DNA from: Melanopsichium pennsylvanicum
Lineage: Eukaryota; Basidiomycota; Ustilaginomycetes; Ustilaginales
Length of the DNA: 64,000 nucleotides
Reading direction: 5' to 3'
Assembly: GCA_900208305.1 (NCBI GenBank)
Contig: OAPG01000003.1
Location: forward strand, 744,001-808,000
The notes below the pieces were generated by a model that saw only the letters and a list, made by a program, of their open reading frames with translations, did not search any database and was not told where the DNA came from. Shown piece after piece: positions 39,823 through 49,792 of the stretch. The first letter of the stretch is position 1. Each line of letters begins with the position of its first letter. The position numbers and the translations under genes were made by a program.

Positions 39823-41010
39823 CTAAGAATGACGTCCAAGTCGGTCCAAGCACGCCTTGCCCTGCTCGTACCACTCTGCACGTGAGATCCAGAAGCTCTC
39901 CCTGTTCTTCATGATGTCAGCCAGGACGGCACCTCCGAGGAAGACCATATGCTTTCTCCTAGGTGGATCCTCGATTCGAATCTTGAAGTTCTTTAACCTG
40001 GAGCCATCGCCGTTGAGCACGCGGGTGAGGTAGAGCTGCTTCATCTCTTTCTCCAACCGACTTGGCAGACCGGGATACATGGAGGAACCACCGGACAACA
40101 CAATATGCTTGTAGAGCTCGGAACGAGTATCGACGGCGGCGGATTGGATGGTGTTGAAGAGGAGTTCGGCAACACCGGCCTGCTCGACGTCAACCAAGTG
40201 CGGCTGGAACATGCATTCCGGAGCTTCGAAGCGTTCGGAGCCCACCTTGATGACTCGTCCATCTGGCAGAGTGTACGATTCGACGAGCGTGGTGGTTTCC
40301 TCGGCGAGCTTCTTGTCGAGGTCTAGATTGTAGCTGACGTAGCAGAGCTTCTCCTTGATCTGGCGGACGGTGTCGAAATCGGCAGTGCGGTTGAATGCGT
40401 AGCCGCGCATGAGGAGAAGCTTGATGAGATAGCGTGTGACATCGCGACCTGCAACATCGAGACGCTTAGTGAGATGTGGAAGAGCGAAGCCTTCAAAGAC
40501 GGGCACCACGTGAGTGACACCGTCGCCCGAGTCGACCACGACACCGGTCTGCAAACCTTGAGCGTACAGCGTCAAGACGGCCTGAATGGCGACGTAGACG
40601 CCGTCAAAGCCATACTCCTCGAACATGATCTGAGCCATCTCCTCTCGGTTCTTCTTAGGGTTCATGGGTGGTTCGGTGAGCAAGATCTTGCGTCCCTGTG
40701 GGTCAATACGAAGCTTCTCGTCAAAGGTGTAGTTCCAGACGTGACGCATGTCGCCAAAATCTTTCACAATACCGTGCTCCATGGGCTGGGTAATCTGAAG
40801 GTAGTTTCGCAGCTCCTCGGCCTCAGTGCCAACCATGATGTCCTTGATCTGTGTTCCTGTATTGCTTGAGATAGCATCGCGCTCTTCGGATCGGAGGATG
40901 GGACGACCGACGACGGATGGAAAGACGTGTTCTGGGAAGTTGGAGCCGGCGTAGCCGACCTTGACGAAACCTGTGCCATTGTCCACGACGACAGGTCTTT
41001 GGTCCGCCAT
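39823..41010 (-). CDS. ARP2: Actin-related protein 2 (Arp2/3 complex)
   Basis: A 395-residue single-exon actin-fold protein, matching Arp2 length (about 390). ATP-binding and Arp2-specific text is intact: [20 protein letters not shown] at the start, [75 protein letters not shown], and [18 protein letters not shown] near the end. With Arp3 it nucleates branched actin at endocytic patches. The start is placed at the ATG at 41010 (MADQRPVV). The frame continues 11 codons further only to a TTG. Divergent from COG3, 567 bp apart. Confidence 0.96.
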   Translation of the reverse strand: MADQRPVVVDNGTGFVKVGYAGSNFPEHVFPSVVGRPILRSEERDAISSNTGTQIKDIMVGTEAEELRNYLQITQPMEHGIVKDFGDMRHVWNYTFDEKLRIDPQGRKILLTEPPMNPKKNREEMAQIMFEEYGFDGVYVAIQAVLTLYAQGLQTGVVVDSGDGVTHVVPVFEGFALPHLTKRLDVAGRDVTRYLIKLLLMRGYAFNRTADFDTVRQIKEKLCYVSYNLDLDKKLAEETTTLVESYTLPDGRVIKVGSERFEAPECMFQPHLVDVEQAGVAELLFNTIQSAAVDTRSELYKHIVLSGGSSMYPGLPSRLEKEMKQLYLTRVLNGDGSRLKNFKIRIEDPPRRKHMVFLGGAVLADIMKNRESFWISRAEWYEQGKACLDRLGRHS

Positions 41011-41577
41011 GATGAGAGCCGAGATGTGCTGCGCGAAGAACAAAGGTAGCTAAAGTCGCTGCTGAATCCAATGAGGCGACGAGTCAACCCTGTCGAATGC
41101 CACTACAAGAGTTTCAAATGAACTCGCAACAGTGTCAGAACCGCAAGGGACGATCCAAGCGAAGAAGCCGTAAAAAATGGGAGAATGAGGATGTGGATGG
41201 CTCAGAAGGAACGCTCAACGCAGGGTCAATTCACCTGCCCAAGCCAACCGCCGATGCGTCCGATTTCGAGGGCGATGCGGAGTGCGCTTCAGGCATAGTA
41301 AATTTATTTACAGTAAAATACAGCGGTGTCAATCGCAATTACAACTCCACTTGGGCGGGCTGTGTCTAGACTAATAGGCTGCCGACTTTAAGTTAGATGG
41401 TCTGTGCTGTTTAACACTGCCTGTCAGCCTTAGTCATTAGGCCCTCGGAACAGCCGAGGTGTGACACTTGACACGAACACTCTCAGGGTCCACCACAAAC
41501 TCTTCCTATCAATCACATCCTCAGCTCGCTGAACTCAGCCACGACTCAGCCCAAAGCTGAGCACTGACTTGGCAGGG
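41011..41577. other. Divergent intergenic region ARP2-COG3
   Basis: The 567 bp hold both promoters. There is an AT-rich stretch near 41297-41330. Nothing else recognised. Confidence 0.4.
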
Positions 41578-44373
41578 ATGTATGCCCCTCCTATGGCTCA
41601 GCCGAACTCACAAGTTCCTTCCATGATGGGCTCGTCAGCAAGACCATTGCAGCTCGATCAATGGGCCAACACCAAAGCACCCCTCACCTCTTCCCAGCGT
41701 GCTTCCGTCAATCGTCTTGCGGAGTGGCTACATCGCAATTCTTCTGACTCTAAGCCGCAGCAGAAGCCACAGCATCATCTAGGATCACCCTCGAATCCCG
41801 ACAACACTGCCGATCCCCTCGAGTCGAACAAAGATCCCGTCAGCAATGGTACAGCAGCAATAGGCACCGCCGATCACGCTAACGCAAAGAGCATCGATAC
41901 TCTCCCATTACCAGATGCAGGGGCTCCCCTTGCTTCCGCTCAGTCATTTCTCGCTTGGTACACGCAGCTAACAGAGTCGATCACCTCGTCCACTCATACA
42001 TCGCATCGTCAAGCACTACAACGCATTTCGGATACCACCTCCACAGCAGAAAATCTCTTGGCACAGCTCGAAGTATGTCAGGTCAACGTCTCTGAGCTGC
42101 GTGCGGGTGTTTCATTCGTTCAAGACTCTTCAAGAGGCATTCGCGAGCAGGCTCAATCGCTTCTTGACTCGCAAACTCACCTTGATACTCTCGCCGAGGA
42201 GGTTGCCTCTCGCCTTTCCTTCTTCACCTTACTTCCGTATGCCGCCAACATGCTCAGCTCGCCCGATTCTAGCATCGTATACTCTCAGTCCTTCCTCGAG
42301 CTCATGGACCAGCTCGACATGGCCCTTCTCTTCCTTCAGCAGGAACCAGCCAAATCGTACCGCGATGCCGCTCTATACCGGATGCGCTATTCGCATTGCG
42401 TAACCAGAGCTGCTACCCTCGCGAAGATGACCGTGGTTCGCGATTTCAGGGCCGAATCAGAGCGCACAGGGGATCGCCTGAAAGGGCTCGAGTCAAGTCA
42501 CAGATCATCAAATGCAGGCTCAAAGGGTGTAGTAGAGGCAACCGCGGACGCAAAGGGCAAGGCACGCGAGCTCACCGACAGCGCGGTCAACGGAGCCGCC
42601 GAGTCTGCCCTCACCAAGGATGCGCTCGATATTCTATTTGTCGATGCAGAGCATCAGGTCTCCAAGCTTCGTCCGCTCATCTTCGAGTTGCAGAAACGCG
42701 CCAGCAACACAGCTGCATCCTCGGCCCCAACCGCATCAACTGCAGCAGAGTTCGAGTCACAGCTACAGGAATGCAGAATGGCCTGGTTCCAGTACCGACG
42801 TCCTCACCTATTCCGAACCCTCCTGCAGCGCATCGTCGAGGTCGAGACTCGAGAAACCAACCGGCGATCGAACCCCCTCCCTCTGCACCCTCTCGTGGAA
42901 TATGCTCGTGCGGGTACAGATCTCGTTCGATCCATCCTGCAGAAGGAACACAACCTGTATCAGCAATTCTTCGGCGCTGATAAAAGTGGTGTCGACACTG
43001 ACGCTGTCCTTAGCCAGCCGAAAGAAACTGATGCGGCACTGGCGGCCTACCTGGCCGAGATCGCAGAGATGCTTGCGGCACGACTGCGTCCAAAACTGCT
43101 CAAGGAGGAGAATCTTGTAGTGTTGGCCCAGACATCGGCTGCGATCTCTGACACCGTATACGCCAACGGCCGCGAAGGCCTCTGGACGCGAAGCCTGCAG
43201 ACACTCATCAACGAAGCACAATCCCGTCTCATTGCACGAGCACAAGTCGTCGTCTCATCTGACATTGCCAACTTTAGTGCGAGCGAGGAACGTGGGGACC
43301 TCGAGTTTCCGGAACGCATCAAAACATACAAGGCAACTTTCGGCAGCCTCGACGCGAATGCCGACTCGGGACCGGCTATGCCCACAGCTGCAGCTGGCCG
43401 CGTCCAAGGTCAGCACCGCCGCGGCAGGTCAGGTGCTGGTTTGCTCGATGCAGCCCTACCGACATCACATGCTGCTTCTTCCTCTAAGGCGCAGCAGGAG
43501 AAGGTCGAGCTTTTCACTCTTCCCGCTCCTCTGCTGGCGACCTACTATGCGCCCATCGAGTATATGCTCGAGCTCCTGTTCAATCTGCAAGCGCGTGTGC
43601 CAGCAAGCGACTTCCGCCGCGTTGCGATCGCAGCCATCGATGCCGGCCTCACGAGTATCAGCGCTGGCTCGCATGCGCTCCTCAAGCGCACCAAGGGCGA
43701 CAGTCTTGAACGCGAGGATGGATGGCTGTTCGAAATCAGGCAGCTCGAGTTGCTCAGAGAAACGGTGGTCTCGGCGGAGCTCGTACTCAAGCAAGCGCAG
43801 GATCAGCAGATTGCGGGAAGCGAGAAAGAAGCTGGCACTGCATCGCAGTCTGGCGCCGGAACTACAGCAGCGCTAGTCGACCTCTCTTCGCTTGTCGCTG
43901 CCATCAATTCGCTATGGACAAACACAGGCCGTCTTTTCTATCCATCGACGATAGCTGCAAACGTCCTGTCATCCACGCAATTCGACATGGGGCCATGCTC
44001 TTCCAACGTAGCATCCAAATTGCAAGCATTGATCGAGCAAGTTTCGAATGTCTGGTCCGACTCAATCATTCTCCCTTTGCGCGTCTACATCGATCAGAGC
44101 GGAGCTGAAGCAAGCGCTGTCAAATTTCAGAGCACCTATCAAGCGTTCGAGACGTGTATCGAGAGCATTATTCCTGAAAAGGCCGGGAAGGTGATGCTGT
44201 GGGTGGAAGATCAGGAAGTGCAGAGGCTCATTGTGAGCGGCGTTACAGCAAAAACTGATCAGACCTACGCGAGGTTCCACGAGATGAAGCCCGGTGATGC
44301 CGGTGAAGTGGATGCAGTTAGTAGGATGGCCGAGAGAGTAAAAGCCGAGTGGGGAAAGGTGCTTTCTTTGTAA
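41578..44373 (+). CDS. COG3: Conserved oligomeric Golgi complex subunit 3 (Cog3/Sec34)
   Basis: A 931-residue single-exon protein, starting at the ATG at 41578 (an upstream TTG is in frame). After a Ser/Pro-rich N-terminus, the Sec34-like domain lies at about 120-290: SAQSFLAWYTQLTESITSS, NLLAQLEVCQ, and LPYAANMLSSPDSSIVYSQS, then FLELMDQLDMALLFL, followed by YRMRYSHCVTRAATLAK. Long helical rods typical of COG lobe A subunits continue to the end. Cog3 tethers intra-Golgi retrograde vesicles. The C-terminus ends EWGKVLSL. A second, similar ending (EWRKVLDL) is coded 280 bp downstream (see the next entry), so the true 3' end may be alternatively spliced. Confidence 0.9.
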   Translation: MYAPPMAQPNSQVPSMMGSSARPLQLDQWANTKAPLTSSQRASVNRLAEWLHRNSSDSKPQQKPQHHLGSPSNPDNTADPLESNKDPVSNGTAAIGTADHANAKSIDTLPLPDAGAPLASAQSFLAWYTQLTESITSSTHTSHRQALQRISDTTSTAENLLAQLEVCQVNVSELRAGVSFVQDSSRGIREQAQSLLDSQTHLDTLAEEVASRLSFFTLLPYAANMLSSPDSSIVYSQSFLELMDQLDMALLFLQQEPAKSYRDAALYRMRYSHCVTRAATLAKMTVVRDFRAESERTGDRLKGLESSHRSSNAGSKGVVEATADAKGKARELTDSAVNGAAESALTKDALDILFVDAEHQVSKLRPLIFELQKRASNTAASSAPTASTAAEFESQLQECRMAWFQYRRPHLFRTLLQRIVEVETRETNRRSNPLPLHPLVEYARAGTDLVRSILQKEHNLYQQFFGADKSGVDTDAVLSQPKETDAALAAYLAEIAEMLAARLRPKLLKEENLVVLAQTSAAISDTVYANGREGLWTRSLQTLINEAQSRLIARAQVVVSSDIANFSASEERGDLEFPERIKTYKATFGSLDANADSGPAMPTAAAGRVQGQHRRGRSGAGLLDAALPTSHAASSSKAQQEKVELFTLPAPLLATYYAPIEYMLELLFNLQARVPASDFRRVAIAAIDAGLTSISAGSHALLKRTKGDSLEREDGWLFEIRQLELLRETVVSAELVLKQAQDQQIAGSEKEAGTASQSGAGTTAALVDLSSLVAAINSLWTNTGRLFYPSTIAANVLSSTQFDMGPCSSNVASKLQALIEQVSNVWSDSIILPLRVYIDQSGAEASAVKFQSTYQAFETCIESIIPEKAGKVMLWVEDQEVQRLIVSGVTAKTDQTYARFHEMKPGDAGEVDAVSRMAERVKAEWGKVLSL

Positions 44374-44409
44374 AAGCGCTGCAGCAAGCCAGCTTATCGA
44401 ACGCAATAA

Positions 44410-44655
44410 ACGCTTCTCAGCCCCGTTTGTATTGCGCGTTTGGTATCCGGCATCATTGACGGTAAGCTGCTTGATAGACCGAGCCTAGCAGCCTGGACTG
44501 CAGTGCAGAGCATGCCCATTCAGAGAGTGACAAACAAAGTCATGGAAATGCATACAAACGTTTACGAACTCAAGACAGCGGCGAGTGATGGCGATGCGGC
44601 GGATGAGATTGAGCAAAAATTGCATGGGGAGTGGCGAAAAGTCTTGGATTTGTAG
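44410..44655 (+). other. Open stretch resembling a second COG3 3' end
   Basis: An in-frame stretch from 44410 to a stop at 44653-44655 that contains RLVSGIIDGK near its start and ends GEWRKVLDL. The annotated Cog3 end reads RLIVSGVTAK and AEWGKVLSL, with a similar number of residues between. This looks like a diverged tandem duplication of the last 50-70 codons, or an alternative terminal exon; an AG (44419-44420) after a TTCTC tract could serve as acceptor. It has no own plausible ATG start. The resemblance is short and was judged by eye. Confidence 0.35.
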
Positions 44656-44939
44656 CTCAAAAGCATTGACACACAAAACCATTTACTGTGAAATTACTGT
44701 ACACCTTGTCGCATTGTAGTCACTGATAGAAGTGCAACATCAACAGCAAGTTGCGAACCAAACCGAAGTTGTTCAGTATCAGCCTTGTCGATCCCAAAAG
44801 TTGGAAAGGAAATACCTCCAGACCCCTGTCAATCTGTACATACCCACGAATCTGCACACACAAAAGCATAAAGCGCAGAGGGCACAAAAACAAAGCAAAG
44901 TGTTCTTTATTGCTGCTGGATGGTGATCTTGAATTTTGT
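44656..44939. other. Convergent 3' spacer
   Basis: About 284 bp between the COG3 3' region and the stop of the cytochrome b5-like gene. No gene recognised. Confidence 0.35.
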
Positions 44940-45494
44940 TCAGAGCTTAGCAGAGTCCTTGAACTCGCCAATTTGCAGATCTTTGCCGACCTTTTCAAGA
45001 ACCTTTTCACCGTGGTAGGTCCAGAAAGACTCGGAGGCGTCCTTGCCACAGTTTTTGAGGAGGATCTTCTTTCCACCTGGGTGCTGTTTGCACAGAAATC
45101 GATGCGGAGACCATGTTCAAAAGGACAAAGGAAAGGAGGAGGAGATTAGTACGATTATCTAAAAAAAAAATCAAGCCAAAGCGGGAGCAGACCAAACAAA
45201 GAAAGTTGATCAATCGATGGACAATTACTCACATCGTCAAGGAAGGAGGTGACGTCGTAGACTTTGCCGTCGACAACAACCCAAGCCGAGTCCTCTGCAA
45301 TAGAAAGTCGCAGAATAAAGCACGATGCAGGAAAGATGACAAAGAAGACATCGAAAAGTTCCAAGTAAAGATCGTGAGGAAAAAAAGAAGAGAATCTTCA
45401 GCATCAAGTTTCTACTTTTTCCGTGATCAAAGCCAAGTGGCTACTTACCAGACTTGTGCTTCTTCAACTCGATCGAATCGACCTGTTTGCTCAT
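44940..45494 (-). CDS. Small cytochrome b5-like protein, three exons
   Basis: Exons 45494-45449, 45294-45233 and 45083-44940 join through GT-AG introns (donors GTAAGTAG and GTGAGTAA; acceptors ATTGCAG and AAACAG) into an 83-residue frame. The product is a minimal cytochrome b5 fold: SAWVVVDGKVYDVTSFLDDH, the first haem His in DDHPGGKK, and the second in FWTYHGEKV. It has no C-terminal membrane anchor and no reductase or desaturase partner domain, so it should be a soluble one-electron carrier. The N-terminus (MSKQVDSIELKKHKS) fits the family. Frame continuity over all three exons and intact haem ligands support it strongly. The partner enzyme is unknown. Confidence 0.85.
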
Positions 45495-46202
45495 TTTGTA
45501 TTAAAAGATCTCTTTTCTAATGAGATCGAAGTGTAGTATAAGGATGTAGAGTACCAAAACTCCAAATGCAGTTCGTAGTATAGTGGAATGGTGATGGCGA
45601 TGATTGACGTCAAAGGATCGGAAGAGCGAGGTTGAGGGTGTGGGGATCTAAGCGCGCAACTCCCTTCACCGGTGCTTCGACTGAGCCATTAGCCGGAGTT
45701 GAATGTGAGAGCCAAATTCTGTATCACAGCTGTTCAGAGCGGCGATGCATTTCCGGAAAAGTGTTCTTTCAAGGCGATCTGACCCAAAATTTAGATTTCT
45801 AAACATCCACCTCGCGATTGGTCCAAGCAGCCGATGCCCAGCAAACGAAAGACAGCCCAGATAAGATGGCAGGGGTAATTTCTCTCGGCCGATTTGCGAG
45901 CATGCGAATATTGGGTGTCATCAAGTTCAGTACTGAACGATAATTTCGTTGACTCAGAACAGTCTTGCATTGTAATTCAAAGCACTGACAACACCAGATC
46001 TGTCAAGCAGCAAAATAGAGAGCCACGCAGGCTCTTGGGTGGGTGATCAGTGTTTCCTTTGCATTCCTAGCACGTCTGTTCATTCATTCAGGGAGATCCC
46101 CCAGGAAAATCCACCAGGGAGGTCGACAAAGGCAACCGATATCTATGGTTTGCATCTTACTGTGGCTTAGTGTGAATGAAGAGCGCGCGGCCGATCAAAG
46201 TA
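45495..46202. other. Intergenic region
   Basis: About 0.7 kb between the cytochrome b5-like start and the stop of the alpha/beta hydrolase (both minus). Should contain the promoter of the former. No gene or repeat recognised. Confidence 0.4.
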
Positions 46203-47345
46203 TTAAGCAGGTGCGACAATTCCCCAACGCCAAATCCACTCACCGGCCTCCTCCACCATCTCCTCAGTCACCTCGTGCCCCACACCTGGCCTCTTATGAA
46301 TCTTTAGACCATCCATTTCGCCGCGTGGTCCGTTGGCCTCACCAACCACTAGTCCTTTCAAGAAATCCTCATTCCATTCCCAAAGTACAAGCTTATCATT
46401 GGCACCACTGAGCACACAGATCTTTTTGCCCCAGAACGGATTGATTGTCGGATCAAAGCTGTCGTATGCTGTCCTCGCTGGATCGATCTGCTTGACAAGC
46501 GCTTTGAGACTAGCTGGTACGTATGGCGGGGCATTGACCACAAAGGATGATCTTGTTCTGCTCTCTAGCAGACGCGAGTAGTCAGGCATGCCAATGAATG
46601 GTACGCCGATCTTGATTCTTGGATCATTTGCAAGGACATGCCATGTGGAATGACCGCCAAGACTCTTACCTGTGATCACCCACTCTGCTACTGTTCTCTC
46701 GTCGTGTGGGAAAAGATAAGGCGAAAGAAAGTCAACGATGAAGGACGCATCCCGGGCATCGCCGACGATCATACTGTAAAGATCCATGGCATGATTTGTA
46801 TTGCCTTGTTTCCAAGCTTTCTGACCCTCAGGGTTGGTCGTTCGATTGCCGTGATTGCGTGCATCAAATGTGACCACGAGATGATCGAGTTGGATGCAAG
46901 ATGTGGGAACGATACCTTCATTAATTTGGGTGCGATAGGTAAATTTGTCACGAGCTATACGGTCATAGAGCTGGCGAGCAATGTTTTCTTCCTTGTCTGC
47001 TGATCCGCCGCGGCCATGCATATGGATGACGATGCAGACAGGCGGAGGAGGTGGAGCAGATGCGCGAGATGGGGCTGGAGTGAGCTCATCGAGACCGAAA
47101 ACGTTGACAGGCAGACCGGCAAGGTCGATGATTGCTTTGGAGATGTCGTTGCCATACTTATAGCGGACAGAAGAAGGAGGCTCTTTGTCGGCATTGCTGT
47201 CACCATAGGGCGCGCCTGAATATGGTGGCCGGGATGAGCTGCGTCCGTGTACATTGGGCTGGTGAGCAGATGAAGAAGGTGCGTCAGTAGAAGCCGCTTG
47301 TTGATCCTTGAGGGCCTTTTTCTTCTTTCCGAGACCGAGCACCAT
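46203..47345 (-). CDS. Alpha/beta-hydrolase fold protein
   Basis: A 380-residue protein. The N-terminal 60 residues are polar and basic (LGKKKKALKDQQ), then the fold begins near 100 with the strand and oxyanion text CIVIHMHGRGGSADKEE. The nucleophile elbow is GKSLGGHSTW (Ser in GxSxG form), near residue 230. The acid is probably an Asp in VLSGANDKLVLW, and the His is in PGVGHEVTEEM near the C-terminus, so the triad appears complete. LDHLVVTFDARNHGNR precedes the elbow, as in dipeptidyl-peptidase-like and esterase members. There is no signal peptide, so it is probably intracellular. Substrate unknown. The start ATG is at 47345. Confidence 0.85.
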   Translation of the reverse strand: MVLGLGKKKKALKDQQAASTDAPSSSAHQPNVHGRSSSRPPYSGAPYGDSNADKEPPSSVRYKYGNDISKAIIDLAGLPVNVFGLDELTPAPSRASAPPPPPVCIVIHMHGRGGSADKEENIARQLYDRIARDKFTYRTQINEGIVPTSCIQLDHLVVTFDARNHGNRTTNPEGQKAWKQGNTNHAMDLYSMIVGDARDASFIVDFLSPYLFPHDERTVAEWVITGKSLGGHSTWHVLANDPRIKIGVPFIGMPDYSRLLESRTRSSFVVNAPPYVPASLKALVKQIDPARTAYDSFDPTINPFWGKKICVLSGANDKLVLWEWNEDFLKGLVVGEANGPRGEMDGLKIHKRPGVGHEVTEEMVEEAGEWIWRWGIVAPA

Positions 47346-48073
47346 GTTCGTCTGTCAAATATGAAGCAAAGTATCTACAATTGGCTGAAGTATGCAATTG
47401 GAAACAAGAAGGTGGAAGAAACCCAGCAGTTCGATGATTGTAACTTTGTCAACTCGCCAAGGAGACCAACACATACACAATCTATGTGTGTGTCACCCTC
47501 CGAATGCCGAGCATGGGATCACTTTGATTTTGTTAGACTTTAAATTCTTGCACTCAATTCGGTTGGGAAAATCGACCACAGAAACCAAAGTTGGTTGGCC
47601 AAAAAGTGGAGATTCTCCGTGCAGTCAGCCAATCGTGAAAGCGCAGGGACGAAACAAAGCTCGAGTTTGGTGCACGTTCCAGTTTTGGTAGAACATCTTT
47701 GCCTCACACTGCATGGGAAATATGTCCGCCAGGGAACGGAAATCATAAAAGTAAAAAAATAGGTCCGCGACGCGGTGGCTTGTGATACCAAAACGTCACC
47801 TGCCTCATACTTGCTAGTACAGGCACACAGTGTAAATACTGCTGCTTCATTGCCTGCAGCAAACAAGGTCAAGGTTTGCCCCAATCGTCAATCTTCTCCC
47901 CCTTCCTTCTGTCTCTTCCACGACCCTTTCTTCCGCCTTCCTACCACCGTTTCAAGAGAAGCGTCAAGCATCACGATAGCTAGCCAGCTTTGTATATCGA
48001 GATCTCTTCCCTTTCATTCACGCACAAGCAACGACCTGGACCCCCTCGCACAACCCTATCTCGAATAATCATC
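47346..48073. other. Divergent intergenic region
   Basis: About 0.73 kb between two divergent genes, expected to hold both promoters. Pyrimidine-rich near 47888-47960 (plus strand), common upstream of fungal start sites. No gene seen. Confidence 0.4.
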
Positions 48074-49264
48074 ATGGGCAAAGGCTCCATCATGCCCGTG
48101 TTGGGTCTTGCGCTGCTCGGTTTGCTCGCAGGCGCAGTCACCGAGTTTACTGCCTTTTTGCTCTCTTCGGACAATTCCCTCCGCTCCTTGGCTTCGTCCT
48201 GCAATCTTCGCTCTCGTCAAGCCCTCAAGACCGACATTACTCAAGGTGCAGTCCCATTGCTCGACAACACGCTCTGTGCGACAATGGGCTTTATCCGTCG
48301 TAGCACACAAAAGCGACTCAATGTCGGCCTCTTTGCCATCATGATCTCCTTCACTCTACCCCTCTCCTATCGTCTCTGCTTCCAAGCCGTCTCCCCGAAT
48401 CGCAAGTCCGCATTGAATGCAGGAATCTTCTTGGTGCTGCTCAACGTCATCGGCGCTGCTGCAGGTATCGGTCCGTGGTCGTGCATCTTTTTCGCTCTGG
48501 TCTATCTGCCAGCGGCTTACTCTTCCATGAAATCGTCTAAGGCTTCTGTGCCCCCTGTGCCTACGCCAGCGTCCAACATTTACACGGCCAATTTCCTGCA
48601 TCTTGCCATGGGTGCCACAGCGGCCATCTGCATCTTCGCTGATGCCAGCGGTGCACTTTGGAACCACGCAGCGCTCCTTGTCCAATTCGCCGGATTCGCC
48701 TACCTCCCTATCGCATACGTCTCCTTCCGTACCCCCAAGGTCAACGATGAGGCCACTTCCCGCAACGTTATTCGTCGCTACGATGCAGAAGGAGTCAGCT
48801 ATGCATTTGAGCGTACTTGGTCGTACTACCGAAAGATGGCCGCTTTCTCCGCCTTCATCTATTGGTATGGCCTCAACCGAGTCCTCCGCGGCGTCTGGCT
48901 GCAAGGCGAAACTTTCGATGCGGTGTCTGTCTTCTGGTTTGGAGATATCGCCGGTGCAGGAATAGCCATGATCTTGTTAGTGGCCGCCGAGAGGTTGACC
49001 ATTAGGAACAAGGACCTTATTCACCCAGTGACGGGCGTGCCAAGGAGTCCGCTGGATGTAGAGTGCGACAAAGCTATCTCCAAAGCGCCTGCAGGTAGCC
49101 CGTGGTTGGAAAAGACAACAACAGGCCTGGCTTTGGCGACCTTGGTGGCAGGGCCAGGATTTGCCGCCAGCATGTGGTGGTGCAGTGGTGAGGAAGAATT
49201 GGGCTGGAAGGCGAGGAAAAGTTGGAGGGAGACCATCGCTGTGGATGGCAAAAAGGCCAAGTAA
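48074..49264 (+). CDS. Multipass membrane protein of unknown function
   Basis: A 396-residue protein starting at the ATG at 48074 (MGKGSIMPVLG); 28 codons further upstream are in frame only from a TTG. Hydrophobic segments are visible at about 6-30, 90-108, 120-140, 142-158, 180-200, 208-228, 260-280, 295-320 and 355-375, giving perhaps eight or nine helices. A repeated-looking polar loop precedes WSYYRKMAAFSAFIYWYGLNR. The C-terminus is basic (KARKSWRETIAVDGKKAK), with a KKAK ending that could act as an ER-retrieval-like KKxx signal (KKAK places Lys at -3 and -4). I do not recognise the family. Confidence 0.75.
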   Translation: MGKGSIMPVLGLALLGLLAGAVTEFTAFLLSSDNSLRSLASSCNLRSRQALKTDITQGAVPLLDNTLCATMGFIRRSTQKRLNVGLFAIMISFTLPLSYRLCFQAVSPNRKSALNAGIFLVLLNVIGAAAGIGPWSCIFFALVYLPAAYSSMKSSKASVPPVPTPASNIYTANFLHLAMGATAAICIFADASGALWNHAALLVQFAGFAYLPIAYVSFRTPKVNDEATSRNVIRRYDAEGVSYAFERTWSYYRKMAAFSAFIYWYGLNRVLRGVWLQGETFDAVSVFWFGDIAGAGIAMILLVAAERLTIRNKDLIHPVTGVPRSPLDVECDKAISKAPAGSPWLEKTTTGLALATLVAGPGFAASMWWCSGEEELGWKARKSWRETIAVDGKKAK

Positions 49265-49792
49265 AACATTCTCGTAAAGGATGCAATGCTCTCGAAATCG
49301 TCTCTCAAAATGTGAGAGACCTTGCTGGTTTTTGTTTGTCCCACAAAACTCTATTTCTTTGTACGTAACTTCGCATCTGCTCCTTCTTTTCGATGATTCA
49401 TCACCAGCGATGATCACGGGTAGCTGAAAACTCATCCGAGCGATGATATCATGAAGATTTGAGTGTCAACGTGAACTAAAAAGGTCGATGTGGACGTTTG
49501 ACGAGACCAAAGAGAAACGTGGAAAAGGCCGGAAAAAAGCCGCGTCGCTGCTTTTGGCCAGCTGACCTTCGTGCTTCTCTCGGACCCTTTCTGGCCTTTC
49601 AACCGTTTGTATCAACCGGTTGGATTGCTTCTTGCACACCCGCATCAACCTACCTCAAGATAATGTGATGAATAGTTTTATGAGAGTAGGAGCATTCGAC
49701 AGACTTCTTATCACGCATTCCGACCTCCAAGCTGCGGTCTTCGACTGCCGGAAGCTAGCTCTGGACACCATTAGGTCGGCAATGCAATCACG
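49265..49792. other. Intergenic region
   Basis: About 530 bp between two plus-strand genes, holding the terminator of one and promoter of the other. No element recognised. Confidence 0.4.
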
